Shown: positions 1 through 8,840 of the stretch, piece by piece
Numbering within the stretch: the first letter of the stretch is position 1
How the letters are laid out: each line of letters starts with the position of its first letter
From: an uncultured Bacteroidales bacterium
GTDB taxonomy: Bacteria > Bacteroidota > Bacteroidia > Bacteroidales > UBA932
Direction: 5' to 3'
Assembly: GCA_944325765.1 (NCBI GenBank)
Contig: CALVBH010000072.1
Location: forward strand, 1-49,191
Length of the DNA: 49,191 nucleotides
Notes under the pieces: model-generated
What the model saw: only the letters and a program-made list of their open reading frames with translations
Databases searched by the model: none
Told to the model about the DNA's origin: nothing
Made by a program: the position numbers and the translations under genes

Positions 1-45
1 TCCCCGAAACCGAGGAAAAGCGACTATGTCCGTTTTATCGAATAA
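1..45 (+). CDS. Possible C-terminal tail of an upstream gene (partial)
   Basis: Frame 1 is open from the window edge to a TAA at 43-45 and would encode about 14 residues ending SDYVRFIE. The stop lies 19 bp before the deoxynucleoside kinase start, a spacing that fits an upstream gene in the same operon. Another frame is also open here, so this is only a plausible reading. No function can be given from so short a piece. Confidence 0.3.
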   Translation, partial: SPKPRKSDYVRFIE

Positions 46-64
46 AGTATAAAATAAGGAAAAC

Positions 65-688
65 ATGCATATAGCTATTGCCGGCAACATCGGCAGCGGG
101 AAGACTACGCTGACCAAGATGCTTGCCTCCCATTACGGCTGGACACCGAGGTTCGAGTCGGTGGACTACAATCCGTATCTTGCCGATTTCTATGAAGATA
201 TGGAAAGATGGTCGTTCAATCTCCAGATTTATTTCCTGAACAAGAGATTCAAGGACGTGGTGGAGATTTCCAAATGTCAGGATGTCATCATCCAGGACCG
301 GACCATTTATGAGGACGCCAGGATTTTCGCCCCGAACCTTCATGCCATGGGACTGATGAGCACCCGCGATTTCGAAAACTACTCAGATCTTTTCGATCTG
401 ATGATGTCGCTGGTAAATCCGCCCGATCTGCTGATATATCTGCGTTCGAGCATACCGAATCTTGTCAGCCAGATCCAGAAGCGCGGAAGGGAGTATGAAA
501 AAAGTATCCGCATAGACTATATCACGGGCCTTAACGACCGCTACGAGAAGTGGATTGCCGACTACAAAAGCAGGCTCCTGATACTGGACGTGGACGATAT
601 CAAGTTCGAGAACCGGCCGGAAGATTTCCGGAAAGTCACCGACAAGATCGACGCCGAACTCTTCGGACTTTTCAAGGATGTCGACTGA
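65..688 (+). CDS. Deoxynucleoside kinase (dNK family)
   Basis: This 207-residue cytoplasmic enzyme should phosphorylate deoxynucleosides at the 5' position with a nucleoside triphosphate, for deoxynucleotide salvage. A P-loop GNIGSGKT lies at residues 7-14. The DRTIYED motif at about 78-84 corresponds to the family's DRS-type catalytic and substrate loop. An arginine-rich lid, KRGREYE, lies near 139-145. The length is normal for bacterial dGK/dAK-like kinases. Which base it prefers cannot be read from the sequence. The stop TGA shares its last A with the ATG of the following methyltransferase, so the kinase is translationally coupled to the restriction-modification cassette. The family call is firm; the substrate is open. 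Confidence 0.9.
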   Translation: MHIAIAGNIGSGKTTLTKMLASHYGWTPRFESVDYNPYLADFYEDMERWSFNLQIYFLNKRFKDVVEISKCQDVIIQDRTIYEDARIFAPNLHAMGLMSTRDFENYSDLFDLMMSLVNPPDLLIYLRSSIPNLVSQIQKRGREYEKSIRIDYITGLNDRYEKWIADYKSRLLILDVDDIKFENRPEDFRKVTDKIDAELFGLFKDVD

Positions 689-1452
689 TGAATGAGGATA
701 TTAACGTAGAAAGTCTGTGGCTGATACCCAAACGGGATTCTTCAGGCAAGCACGAAAATGTCTATCATGGAAATTTCGTCCCTCAGATTCCGAACAATCT
801 TATCAAAAGATACACGTCTCCCGGTGATTTGGTCCTGGATCTGTTCATGGGCAGCGGGACGACTCTTTTTGAATGCGAAAATCTCGGCAGAGACTTTATC
901 GGTTATGACATAAACGAGACTATTCTCGATTATGTGAAAGGGAAAATGGACGAGACATCGTCTCCGGTAAGGTTTTCCATAAACAGATGCGATGTGACGG
1001 ACGGGGAGCTTTTCTGCAGTATCACCGCGGAAGAACTCGGCAAACTCGGCCACGAAAAGGCGGACTTCATCATAGCACATCCGCCATATATGGACATAGT
1101 CAGGTTTACGGATTCGGAAAAGGACCTGTCGCATATCGCAGATACGGACCTTTTCGTTTCCAAATTCATTTCAGCACTTGAAAATGCTTATGGATATCTG
1201 GCTGTAGACAAGTATTTCGCCATCGTTATAGGCGACGTGTATAAAAAGAGCGAGGTGGTGCCGTTGGCTTTCCGTGTAATGGATGCAGTAAAAAGACACT
1301 TCGATGTAAAAATGAAGGGAATTATCGTGAAGAACATCGAAGGCAACAGAGGAAAGCTGGGAGTGAACAGCATCTGGCATGCAAGAGCCAGGAGAAGCGA
1401 CTATTATATTTTCAAACACGAGTATATTTTTGTTTTCAAGAAAATAAAATGA
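688..1452 (+). CDS. Site-specific DNA methyltransferase (HPPY type)
   Basis: This 254-residue protein is an S-adenosylmethionine-dependent DNA amino-methyltransferase. The AdoMet-binding motif I, DLFMGSGTT, is at residues 51-59, preceded by a motif X-like stretch (FVPQIPNNLIKRY). The catalytic motif IV reads HPPY at 131-134, an allowed variant of [DNS]PP[YFW] found in N4-cytosine or N6-adenine enzymes. Motif I precedes motif IV, unlike beta-class enzymes. The open frame extends upstream to 550, but that part overlaps the kinase; the ATG at 688, sharing one base with the kinase stop, is the natural start. It overlaps the nuclease gene by 4 nt (ATGA). I infer that it protects one strand of the site cut by that nuclease. 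The methylated base is uncertain. Confidence 0.87.
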   Translation: MNEDINVESLWLIPKRDSSGKHENVYHGNFVPQIPNNLIKRYTSPGDLVLDLFMGSGTTLFECENLGRDFIGYDINETILDYVKGKMDETSSPVRFSINRCDVTDGELFCSITAEELGKLGHEKADFIIAHPPYMDIVRFTDSEKDLSHIADTDLFVSKFISALENAYGYLAVDKYFAIVIGDVYKKSEVVPLAFRVMDAVKRHFDVKMKGIIVKNIEGNRGKLGVNSIWHARARRSDYYIFKHEYIFVFKKIK

Positions 1453-2114
1453 CCAATACCGAACTGTTCATAGAATTGGCAGCACCTGATTCCCGGGGCT
1501 ACAGCCGCTGGGTCAGCGTGAGTGAATTCATTGGGAGATACAGATCCCTGAGGTTGGGAAACGGAGGGAGCTGGTGCAGGAAAAATTCGGCGCTGGCCAA
1601 GCGTTACCGCATAGAGACAGACAAGACTCTCACGCCCGGCAATTCCATCGATGCTGTCCGTCTGGCAGGTTTCAGGACGCAGGACGTTTTCAATCAGAAC
1701 ATACGTTCCGATATCAAAGCTTTCTATAAAAACAAGAAATGCGTGATGCTCGGAGTGTGCGGATTTTCTGAAAATACGAAAATAGAAATCGATCATAAGG
1801 ACGGAAGGAAAAACGACTGGCGCGTTTCAAATCCGGAAACCCAGAAGTTGGAGGATTTCCAGCCGTTGTGCAAGGCTGCAAACGATATCAAACGACAGAT
1901 TTGCAAGAGATGCCGGGAAACGAATATCCGGTGGGATGCCAGAAATATCAAAGGGAATCCTTATCCGTTTTATGCGGGAGACGAGCATTATGATGAAGAA
2001 CTGGGATGTGTCGGCTGTTATCAGTATGATCCGGTCGAATACAGAATGGCTTCAGCGAGAAAAATTGCAGCCGAAGCTTCCGATTTTATTATGAACAAAC
2101 TGTACCGGTCGTGA
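1449..2114 (+). CDS. Probable type II restriction endonuclease, HNH-like
   Basis: This 221-residue protein sits between two DNA methyltransferases and carries an HNH-type nuclease core. IDH at 114-116 supplies the first histidine pair, and N145 with K148 in LCKAANDIK matches the family ending (LCxxCNxxK). Cysteines at 98/104, 152/155 (CKRC) and 187/190 (CVGC) could bind zinc. The N-terminal 95 residues match nothing I recognise and may hold target recognition. The start overlaps the upstream methyltransferase stop by ATGA. The context makes a restriction enzyme by far the best reading, possibly type IIS because two different methyltransferases accompany it. The recognition site is unknown. 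Confidence 0.78.
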   Translation: MTNTELFIELAAPDSRGYSRWVSVSEFIGRYRSLRLGNGGSWCRKNSALAKRYRIETDKTLTPGNSIDAVRLAGFRTQDVFNQNIRSDIKAFYKNKKCVMLGVCGFSENTKIEIDHKDGRKNDWRVSNPETQKLEDFQPLCKAANDIKRQICKRCRETNIRWDARNIKGNPYPFYAGDEHYDEELGCVGCYQYDPVEYRMASARKIAAEASDFIMNKLYRS

Positions 2115-2155
2115 ATTCACCGTAGTTCGCGGATGAGACAACAATCTGAGATGAA

Positions 2156-3160
2156 ATGAATTACATCGGGTCGAAATTTTCACTTTTGCCCTTCATAGAC
2201 GAGGTAATCCGGAACGTGGCAGGGAATGCCTTGTCCGACAAGATATTGTGCGATATTTTTGCCGGGACCGGCATAGTCGGAAGATATTTCAAGAATAAAG
2301 TGGCCAAGGTCCTGTCGAATGATATTGAATATTACAGCTATGTGTTGATAAAGAACTATATAGAAAATTCGGAGGACATCCCTTCAAAGTCCGGATATGT
2401 CGACAGGCTGAATCTTCTGGCTCCGATAGACACCGGGTTCATTTACAGGAACTATTGTTCCGGCAGCGGCAGCGGCAGGCAGTACTTTACGGATGCGAAC
2501 GGACGGAAAATAGATGCCGTGCGCCGGCAGATCGAAACATGGTACCGGGAAGGGGAAATTTCCGGACATCTGTACTGGTTCCTCCTGTGCAGTCTCGTGG
2601 AAAGCGCTGACAAAGTGGCGAATACGGCTTCTGTCTATGGTGCATTTCTGAAACATGTCAAGAAATCGGCGGCTAAGGAAATGGAAATCGCTCCGGCGGA
2701 ATTCGAATTGAGCGGCCATACACACGAGGTTTTCAACGAAGACGCCAATTCGCTTATACGCCGCATTTCCGGGGATATCCTTTATCTCGATCCTCCCTAC
2801 AATGCCAGACAGTACGGGGCGAATTACCATTTGCTCAATACGATAGCCCGTTACGAAACCTTCGAGCCGAAGGGCAAGACCGGCCTGGACGACTATTACA
2901 AATCCGGATACTGCCGCTCGGGAGATGTGCGGGAACAGTTCGAAGATCTGATAAAAAACGCTTCGTTCAAATATGTTTTCCTGTCGTACAATAACGAAGG
3001 CCTGATGTCCCCCGAGGATATCCGCCGGATAATGTCGAAATACGGGCGGTATGATCTGACGGAACGGAAATATCACAGATTCAAGGCCGACAAGACGGAA
3101 AACAGAAATCACAAGGCTGACTGTACTACGGAATATCTTCATATACTCGAAAAATATTGA
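2156..3160 (+). CDS. Adenine-specific DNA methyltransferase, D12 class
   Basis: This 334-residue enzyme has the hallmarks of the D12 N6-adenine methyltransferase family. An N-terminal NYIGSK lies at residues 2-7, AdoMet motif I DIFAGTG at 33-39, and catalytic motif IV DPPY at 212-215 followed by NARQYGANYHLLNTIARY. That tail resembles the FokI-type and related type IIS modification enzymes. It starts 41 bp after the nuclease stop and ends 2 bp before the acyl-CoA synthetase ATG. With the HPPY methyltransferase it gives two modification enzymes for one nuclease, the usual arrangement when the recognition site is asymmetric and each strand needs its own enzyme. Confidence 0.9.
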   Translation: MNYIGSKFSLLPFIDEVIRNVAGNALSDKILCDIFAGTGIVGRYFKNKVAKVLSNDIEYYSYVLIKNYIENSEDIPSKSGYVDRLNLLAPIDTGFIYRNYCSGSGSGRQYFTDANGRKIDAVRRQIETWYREGEISGHLYWFLLCSLVESADKVANTASVYGAFLKHVKKSAAKEMEIAPAEFELSGHTHEVFNEDANSLIRRISGDILYLDPPYNARQYGANYHLLNTIARYETFEPKGKTGLDDYYKSGYCRSGDVREQFEDLIKNASFKYVFLSYNNEGLMSPEDIRRIMSKYGRYDLTERKYHRFKADKTENRNHKADCTTEYLHILEKY

Positions 3161-3162
3161 TT

Positions 3163-5070
3163 ATGGCAGAAAGACTTACTATTATCCAGTTTGTGGAAAA
3201 ATACACGAAACAGTTTGAAGGAAACACGTTTCTGTGGGAAAAACATGGGAAAGAATGGATCCCGACTACCTTCGGGCAGACTCGGGAAGAGGCTTACAGG
3301 GCAGGCGCCGGCCTGATGTCCCTCGGCGTTCAGAAAGGCGAAAAGGTCTCGCTTCTTTCGGAAGGCAGGAACAGCTGGGTCATCGGAGAACTCGGAATCC
3401 TTTATGCCGGAGCCGTAAATGTGCCTCTGTCCATCAAATTAGAGGAAAGCAATGACCTTATTTTCAGAATCAGGCACTCCGACTCCAAATACGTGATGGT
3501 ATCGGCCGGACAGCTTCCGAAAATCAGGAAAATCCTGAAAGACCTGCCGCTCGTGGAAAAGGTCATAGTCTTCGACGATCTCCCTGAGTATCAGGAAAAG
3601 GAAATAGCGTTCTCCGAAGTCTGCAGGATGGGCGACGCCTTTCTGGCGGATCACCGTGAAATGTTCGAGCAGAGATACAGCTCCGTCGGGCCGGACGACT
3701 ACGCCAATATCAGCTATACTTCCGGAACCACGGCCGACCCGAAAGGTATCCTGCTGACGCACCGGAACTACACTGCCAATGTCGAACAGGCCAGGTCCGT
3801 GATAGGCGTAGACCCTGACGACAGAATGCTCATCATCCTGCCGCTCGACCACTGCTTCGCCCATGTGGCCGGCTTCTATACGATGATGTCCTACGGAGCC
3901 TCGATAGGAACGGTCCCTGCCGGGAAAACTCCGATGGAGGCGTTGCGGAATATTCCGATGAGCATCCGGGAACTGAAGCCTACAGTCATGCTTAGCGTAC
4001 CGGCTTTAGCCAAGAACTTCAAGAAAAACATAGAGTCCGGTGTAAAGGCCAAGGGACCGAAAGTGGAAAAGCTCTATAACTTCGCCCTGAATCTGGCCAT
4101 CTCCTACAACAGGGAGGGCTACAACAAGGGCGGATTCTTCCAGTGCTGGAAAAAGCCGCTCATGTCCCTGTTCGACAAGCTGATTTTCAAGAGCGTGCGC
4201 GAGGGGCTCGGCGGAAAGATGAAATTCTTCGTCGGAGGCGGGGCCCTTCTCGACATAGACCTGCAGAGATATTACTACGCTATCGGCATCCCGATGTACC
4301 AGGGTTACGGACTGTCGGAGGCCACGCCTATTATCTCGGCGAATGCTCCGGCAAAGCACATCCTCGGTTCTTCCGGCTGCGTAGTCAAGCCGATGGACAT
4401 AAAAATCTGCGACGAAGACGGGAACGAGCTTCCGTACGGGCAGAAGGGGGAAATCGTCATCCGCGGAGAAAACGTGATGGCCGGTTACTGGAAAAATCCG
4501 AAGTCTACTGCCGAAACCGTCGTGGACGGCTGGCTCCATACCGGCGATATGGGATATATGAGGGACAAGGATTTCCTCTATGTGGTCGGCCGGTTCAAGT
4601 CCCTGCTGATTGGCGCGGACGGAGAGAAATACAGTCCGGAAGGCATCGAGGAATCCTTAGTGGAGAATTCAGGTTATATCGACCAGGTCGTCCTGCACAA
4701 CAGCCAGGATCCGTATACCATAGCACTGCTTGTGCCTAACAAGGATGCCCTGAAAGCCTGGCTCAAGGAGACAGCTCCTCAGACAGATCCGGATTCGGTA
4801 GAAGGAAAGACGCTTATGCTCGGGAAAATCCAGGATGAAGTGAATTCGTACAGGAAGGGAGGAAAGAACTTCGGCGCATTCCCGGAAAGGTGGCTTCCTG
4901 CCGCAGTCTGCGTGCTTCCCGAACCGTTTACCGAGAAGAATCACATGGTAAACAGCACGATGAAAATCGTCCGCGGGAATGTCGAGAAAGCATACGCTGA
5001 CAGAATGGCCTTTGCCTATACTCCTGAAGGCAAGAATATCGTAAACGAACAGAATCTCGCGGCACTGTGA
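3163..5070 (+). CDS. Long-chain fatty acid--CoA ligase (AMP-forming)
   Basis: This 635-residue ANL-superfamily enzyme activates fatty acids to acyl-CoA through an acyl-adenylate. The ATP-binding loop YTSGTTADPKG lies near residues 185-195. YQGYGLSEATP (adenylate-binding motif) and WLHTGDMGY with GRFKSLLIGADGEKYSPEGIE (hinge and C-terminal domain) follow in order. Length and domain order fit the FACS/FadD group found throughout Bacteroidota. An in-frame TTG at 3157 overlaps the previous stop; the ATG at 3163 is preferred. It directly follows the restriction-modification cassette, so cassette transcripts probably run into it unless an internal promoter exists. It ends at a strong hairpin. Confidence 0.93.
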   Translation: MAERLTIIQFVEKYTKQFEGNTFLWEKHGKEWIPTTFGQTREEAYRAGAGLMSLGVQKGEKVSLLSEGRNSWVIGELGILYAGAVNVPLSIKLEESNDLIFRIRHSDSKYVMVSAGQLPKIRKILKDLPLVEKVIVFDDLPEYQEKEIAFSEVCRMGDAFLADHREMFEQRYSSVGPDDYANISYTSGTTADPKGILLTHRNYTANVEQARSVIGVDPDDRMLIILPLDHCFAHVAGFYTMMSYGASIGTVPAGKTPMEALRNIPMSIRELKPTVMLSVPALAKNFKKNIESGVKAKGPKVEKLYNFALNLAISYNREGYNKGGFFQCWKKPLMSLFDKLIFKSVREGLGGKMKFFVGGGALLDIDLQRYYYAIGIPMYQGYGLSEATPIISANAPAKHILGSSGCVVKPMDIKICDEDGNELPYGQKGEIVIRGENVMAGYWKNPKSTAETVVDGWLHTGDMGYMRDKDFLYVVGRFKSLLIGADGEKYSPEGIEESLVENSGYIDQVVLHNSQDPYTIALLVPNKDALKAWLKETAPQTDPDSVEGKTLMLGKIQDEVNSYRKGGKNFGAFPERWLPAAVCVLPEPFTEKNHMVNSTMKIVRGNVEKAYADRMAFAYTPEGKNIVNEQNLAAL

Positions 5071-5120
5071 GGATGAGCCCAAAGGGAGCTTTCCTTGAAA
5101 TTTCTCCTTTTGGCTCATCC
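5071..5120 (+). terminator. Hairpin after acyl-CoA synthetase gene
   Basis: A large inverted repeat starts at the base after the stop codon. GGATGAGCC at 5071-5079 pairs perfectly with GGCTCATCC at 5112-5120, and the stem continues with one offset through the A-rich and GGAG/CTCC parts. No T-run follows, so it may end transcription weakly, protect the 3' end, or act in both orientations. Confidence 0.6.
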
Positions 5121-5168
5121 TCGCAAGCTGTATCGTCATTCCGTATACATTATCAATCAAATCAGAAA

Positions 5169-6953
5169 ATGAAACACAATATCATAATTCTCCTGATTTC
5201 GTCAGTCTGTCTCACGGCAATGTCGTTGCCGGCTTTCGCCTGCACCAATGTCCTGGTGACCAAAGGCGCCAGTGCCGACGGCTCCTGCATGATTTCATAC
5301 GCTGCCGACTCCCATACTCTTTTCGGTGACCTCAGATTCCGCAGGGCCGCATTCTGGGAAGAGGGTACGATGCGCGAAATCCGCGACTGGGATACCGCAA
5401 AACCTCTCGGGCAGATTCCTCAGGCTCCCGTCACTTTCCAGACAGTGGGCAACATGAACGAGCACCAGCTGATTATAGCCGAATCCACGTTCGGCGGACG
5501 TCCGGAACTGTACGACTCTACAGGCATAATGGATTATGGCTCTCTTATCTACATTGCCCTGGAAAGGGCGAGGACAGCCCGGGAGGCGATTGAAGTCATC
5601 GTGGATCTGGCGAATACTTACGGTTACTATTCCAGCGGCGAGTCTTTTTCGATAGCCGACAAGGATGAAGTATGGGTGATGGATCTCATCGGAAAGGGAT
5701 ATAGGGAAGAGAACGGGGAAAATGTCCGCAGAGGAATCGTATATGTGGCACGCAGGGTGCCTGACGGCTATATATGCGCTCATGCGAACCAGTCGAGAAT
5801 CAGCACTTTCCCTCTCGACGACCCGGAAAACTGCATCTATTCTCCGGACGTGATTTCATTTGCCCGTGAGATGGGCTATTTCGATGGCAAGGACGAGGAC
5901 TTCAGTTTTTGCGATGCCTACAATCCTCTGAATTTCGGAGCGTTGAGGGGATGTGAGGCCAGAGCCTGGGCAGCTTTCAATATCCTCTGCGACGGCAGGT
6001 TCACTTTCGAGGACGGGAACGGGAACACGGTGACACGCGATGCATACGACTACATCGACTATGCCATGGGATATGACGCAGAAAATCGTTTCCCTCTTTT
6101 CGTGAAACCGTCCCGTAAATTGACAGTCAAGGATATAGCCGACGTAATGCGGGATCATTTCGAAGGGACTCCGATGGATATGACCAAGGACATAGGGGCG
6201 GGAGGAAATGCTCTTCCTTACCGTTGGAGACCGATGGATTTCGAATATGATGGCGAAACCTACATAAATGAAAGGGCCATAGCCACACAGCAGACCGGAT
6301 TCTGGTTTGTGGGGCAGTCGCGCGGCTGGCTCCCCGACGTTATCGGAGGGCTTCTGTGGTTCGGAACGGACGATGCGGCGACATCGTATCTGACGCCGAT
6401 ATATACGAATATCAGCAGCGTGCCTGAATGTTTTGCCGAGGGCAACGGCAGTATGCTCGAATATTCTCCGACCGCGGCGTTCTGGATATGCAACCGCGTG
6501 GCGAATGCCTGCTACAGAATGTACGATATCATGGCTCCGGTAGTCAGGCAGAAGGCCGATGCTTTCGAAAACGCCCAGATGCAGGCCATCCCGTCAGTGG
6601 ACAGTACGGCCCTGGCCCTGTATGAAAAGGCTTTGGATACTCCGCGCAAGCAGATAAGACGCAATGATCAGATAAAAAAGACAGCCGACCCATTTGCCGG
6701 CGTGAAAAAGTATCTGACTGAATATTCGGTAGGTACGGCACAGTCAGTATTCGAGGAGTGGACGGAACTTGAAGAATTCCTGCTGCTGAAATTCATGGAC
6801 GGCAACGTGAAGGCCCAGAATCCCGACGGTTCGTTCGTGACCAACGGCTATTCCGATGTCATTCCCGACGGCATTACGAATCCGGGATACACCGACAAGT
6901 GGAAGGAAGCCGTCGTAAGGGATCACGGCGACGTCCTCAGACAGCCGAAATGA
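5169..6953 (+). CDS. Secreted C69-family peptidase (dipeptidase, Ntn-hydrolase)
   Basis: This 594-residue protein has a clear signal peptide, with a hydrophobic core at residues 5-20 and cleavage predicted after AFA at 22-24. The mature protein then begins with Cys25 in CTNVLVTKGASADGS, the N-terminal nucleophile of C69 peptidases, so signal removal would itself expose the catalytic residue. The later SESFSIADKDEVWVMD block is also typical of the family. It should hydrolyse dipeptides in the periplasm. An upstream in-frame GTG at 5067 would lengthen the N-terminus through the intergenic hairpin and is rejected. The stop overlaps the uvrC start (ATGA), so the two are translationally coupled. 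Confidence 0.9.
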   Translation: MKHNIIILLISSVCLTAMSLPAFACTNVLVTKGASADGSCMISYAADSHTLFGDLRFRRAAFWEEGTMREIRDWDTAKPLGQIPQAPVTFQTVGNMNEHQLIIAESTFGGRPELYDSTGIMDYGSLIYIALERARTAREAIEVIVDLANTYGYYSSGESFSIADKDEVWVMDLIGKGYREENGENVRRGIVYVARRVPDGYICAHANQSRISTFPLDDPENCIYSPDVISFAREMGYFDGKDEDFSFCDAYNPLNFGALRGCEARAWAAFNILCDGRFTFEDGNGNTVTRDAYDYIDYAMGYDAENRFPLFVKPSRKLTVKDIADVMRDHFEGTPMDMTKDIGAGGNALPYRWRPMDFEYDGETYINERAIATQQTGFWFVGQSRGWLPDVIGGLLWFGTDDAATSYLTPIYTNISSVPECFAEGNGSMLEYSPTAAFWICNRVANACYRMYDIMAPVVRQKADAFENAQMQAIPSVDSTALALYEKALDTPRKQIRRNDQIKKTADPFAGVKKYLTEYSVGTAQSVFEEWTELEEFLLLKFMDGNVKAQNPDGSFVTNGYSDVIPDGITNPGYTDKWKEAVVRDHGDVLRQPK

Positions 6954-8740
6954 CCGTAAAGGAAAAAATATCGCTTTTCCCTCATTCCCCGGGAGTCTAC
7001 CGCTACTATGATTCCGAGGGGAATGTGATATATGTGGGCAAGGCCAAGGACCTGCACAAACGCGTCGCCCAATATTTCGTCTCGCCCGACAGGCTCACGA
7101 GGAAGACTGCCGTAATGGTTTCGAAAATCGCCGACGCGCAATATTCGGTCGTAGACTCCGAAGCCGACGCCCTTCTGCTTGAGAACAATCTCATAAAGCA
7201 ATACAAGCCCAAGTACAATATCCTGCTGAAAGACTCCAAGACTTATCCATGGATATGTGTAAGTGCGGATGAATTTCCGAAGGTATACCTTACACGGCGG
7301 ATGGTCAGGGACGGGTCCAGGTATTTCGGTCCGTACAGTTCCGTCATGCATGCCAGAAACCTGCTTGAACTGTTCTCTGAACTGTATCCTCTGCGGAGCT
7401 GCAACCTGAAAATCACCTCGGAGGCGGTAATGAGGAAGAAATTCAGACCCTGCCTGAATTTCCATATTGGCAGATGCAGGGGGTGTTGTGTCGGGGGTAT
7501 TTCCGTCAGGGAGTACAATGACAATATCGAAAGTATTGTCCGCCTTCTGAAAGGAGGCGGGCGGGAAATGATAAGGCATCTGAAAGAACAGATGAAGGAG
7601 GCAGCCGAGCGTCTGGATTTCGAATCTGCCGAAGAATACAGGAAAAAGGCGGTATCCCTCGAAAAACATTACGGCAAGTCGCTGATTGTAAGCTCCGTAA
7701 TCGGCAGTGTGGATGTCTTTTCATTAGTTTTCGACGCGAACGAGGCATACGGGAACTTCATGCGTCTGAGGGACGGGGCTGTCATACAGTCTCTGAATTT
7801 GGGTTTCAGAATGAACATAGAGGAAGAACAGGCTGCGGTGCTCGGTACTTTCATCGGTGAAATCCGTTCCAAATTCGGCGACCTGTCTTCGGAAGTCCTC
7901 GTGCCCTTCAAACCGGATGTATCCATAGAGGGAGTGGAGTTCAGGATACCTCTGATAGGCGACAAGCTGGCGCTGCTGGAACTGAGCCTGAAAAACGCCA
8001 AGGAGATGAGGTTCAATTCGCTCAAGCAGCAGGAGCATACCGATCCCGACGAGTTCAGGATGAAGGTGATGGCGGAACTCAGGGATGCCCTCGGGATGAA
8101 GGAACTCCCGCATCATATCGAATGCTTCGATAACTCGAACATCCAGGGTACGAACCCCGTGGCTTCCTGCGTGGTTTTCCGCGACGCCGTGCCGTCGAAG
8201 AAGGATTACAGGCATTTCAATATCAGGACCGTTACCGGACCGGACGATTTCGCGTCGATGAAGGAAATTGTAAATCGGCGGTATTCCAGGATGTTGCGCG
8301 AAGCCCCCGATGATTTGCCACAGCTTGTTGTCATAGACGGCGGAAAGGGACAGCTCGGCTGCGCCTATGAGGCTTTGTCCGAACTCGGTCTGACAGAAAA
8401 ACTGACCGTGGTAGGTCTGGCGAAACGTTTGGAGGAGATAATCAGGGTCGGCGACCCGCATCCTCTCTTTTTGGACAGGAACTCGCAGGCTCTCAAGGTT
8501 ATGCAGCATATCAGGGATGAGGCGCACCGTTTCGGTATCACCCATCACAGAAACCGCAGAAGCAAGGCCCAGATACAATCCGCCCTGCGTGAAATCAAAG
8601 GGGTGGGAGAGAAGACCGAGCAGAAACTCATAATGCATTTCGGAAGCGTGGCGAGAATAGCCTCCGCACCGGTTGACGATGTCGCGGCCTTGATAGGCAG
8701 GGACCTTGCGGAAAGGATTCACGAAGCTTTAAATTCCTGA
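6950..8740 (+). CDS. uvrC: Excinuclease ABC subunit C
   Basis: UvrC makes the two incisions flanking a DNA lesion in nucleotide excision repair, together with UvrA and UvrB. The 596-residue product has the N-terminal GIY-YIG nuclease (PGVYRYYDSEGNVIYVGKAKDL), a UVR/UvrB-binding helix pair near residues 200-235 (EAAERLDFESAEEYRKKA), the RNase H-like 5' nuclease (ECFDNSNIQGTNPVAS) and tandem helix-hairpin-helix motifs at the end (IKGVGEKTEQKLIMHFGS). The length is normal. The ATG at 6950 overlaps the peptidase stop by four bases; the open frame upstream of it is inside that gene and is rejected. The gene ends 100 bp before acpP, which has its own promoter. Confidence 0.97.
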   Translation: MTVKEKISLFPHSPGVYRYYDSEGNVIYVGKAKDLHKRVAQYFVSPDRLTRKTAVMVSKIADAQYSVVDSEADALLLENNLIKQYKPKYNILLKDSKTYPWICVSADEFPKVYLTRRMVRDGSRYFGPYSSVMHARNLLELFSELYPLRSCNLKITSEAVMRKKFRPCLNFHIGRCRGCCVGGISVREYNDNIESIVRLLKGGGREMIRHLKEQMKEAAERLDFESAEEYRKKAVSLEKHYGKSLIVSSVIGSVDVFSLVFDANEAYGNFMRLRDGAVIQSLNLGFRMNIEEEQAAVLGTFIGEIRSKFGDLSSEVLVPFKPDVSIEGVEFRIPLIGDKLALLELSLKNAKEMRFNSLKQQEHTDPDEFRMKVMAELRDALGMKELPHHIECFDNSNIQGTNPVASCVVFRDAVPSKKDYRHFNIRTVTGPDDFASMKEIVNRRYSRMLREAPDDLPQLVVIDGGKGQLGCAYEALSELGLTEKLTVVGLAKRLEEIIRVGDPHPLFLDRNSQALKVMQHIRDEAHRFGITHHRNRRSKAQIQSALREIKGVGEKTEQKLIMHFGSVARIASAPVDDVAALIGRDLAERIHEALNS

Positions 8741-8767
8741 TTTATTCGTTTTTTCGCAAAATTTATC

Positions 8768-8775
8768 TATCTTTG
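8768..8775 (+). promoter_or_regulatory. Promoter -7 box of acpP (TATCTTTG)
   Basis: TATCTTTG matches the Bacteroidota primary sigma -7 consensus TAnnTTTG. It lies in the uvrC-acpP gap, 65 bp before the acpP ATG. A T-rich block about 20 bp upstream could serve as the -33 element. The AT-rich 5' leader is typical for a highly expressed gene. Confidence 0.75.
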
Positions 8776-8840
8776 CGCCCAGACTGCGAATTTTCAGTGT
8801 ATTTAAACATAAACTTTTAATTAATTAAATTCTTAACATT

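Noticed and set aside
550-687. Upstream extension of the first methyltransferase frame
   Set aside because: It lies fully inside the deoxynucleoside kinase gene and has no methyltransferase-like residues; the ATG at 688 is at the kinase stop.
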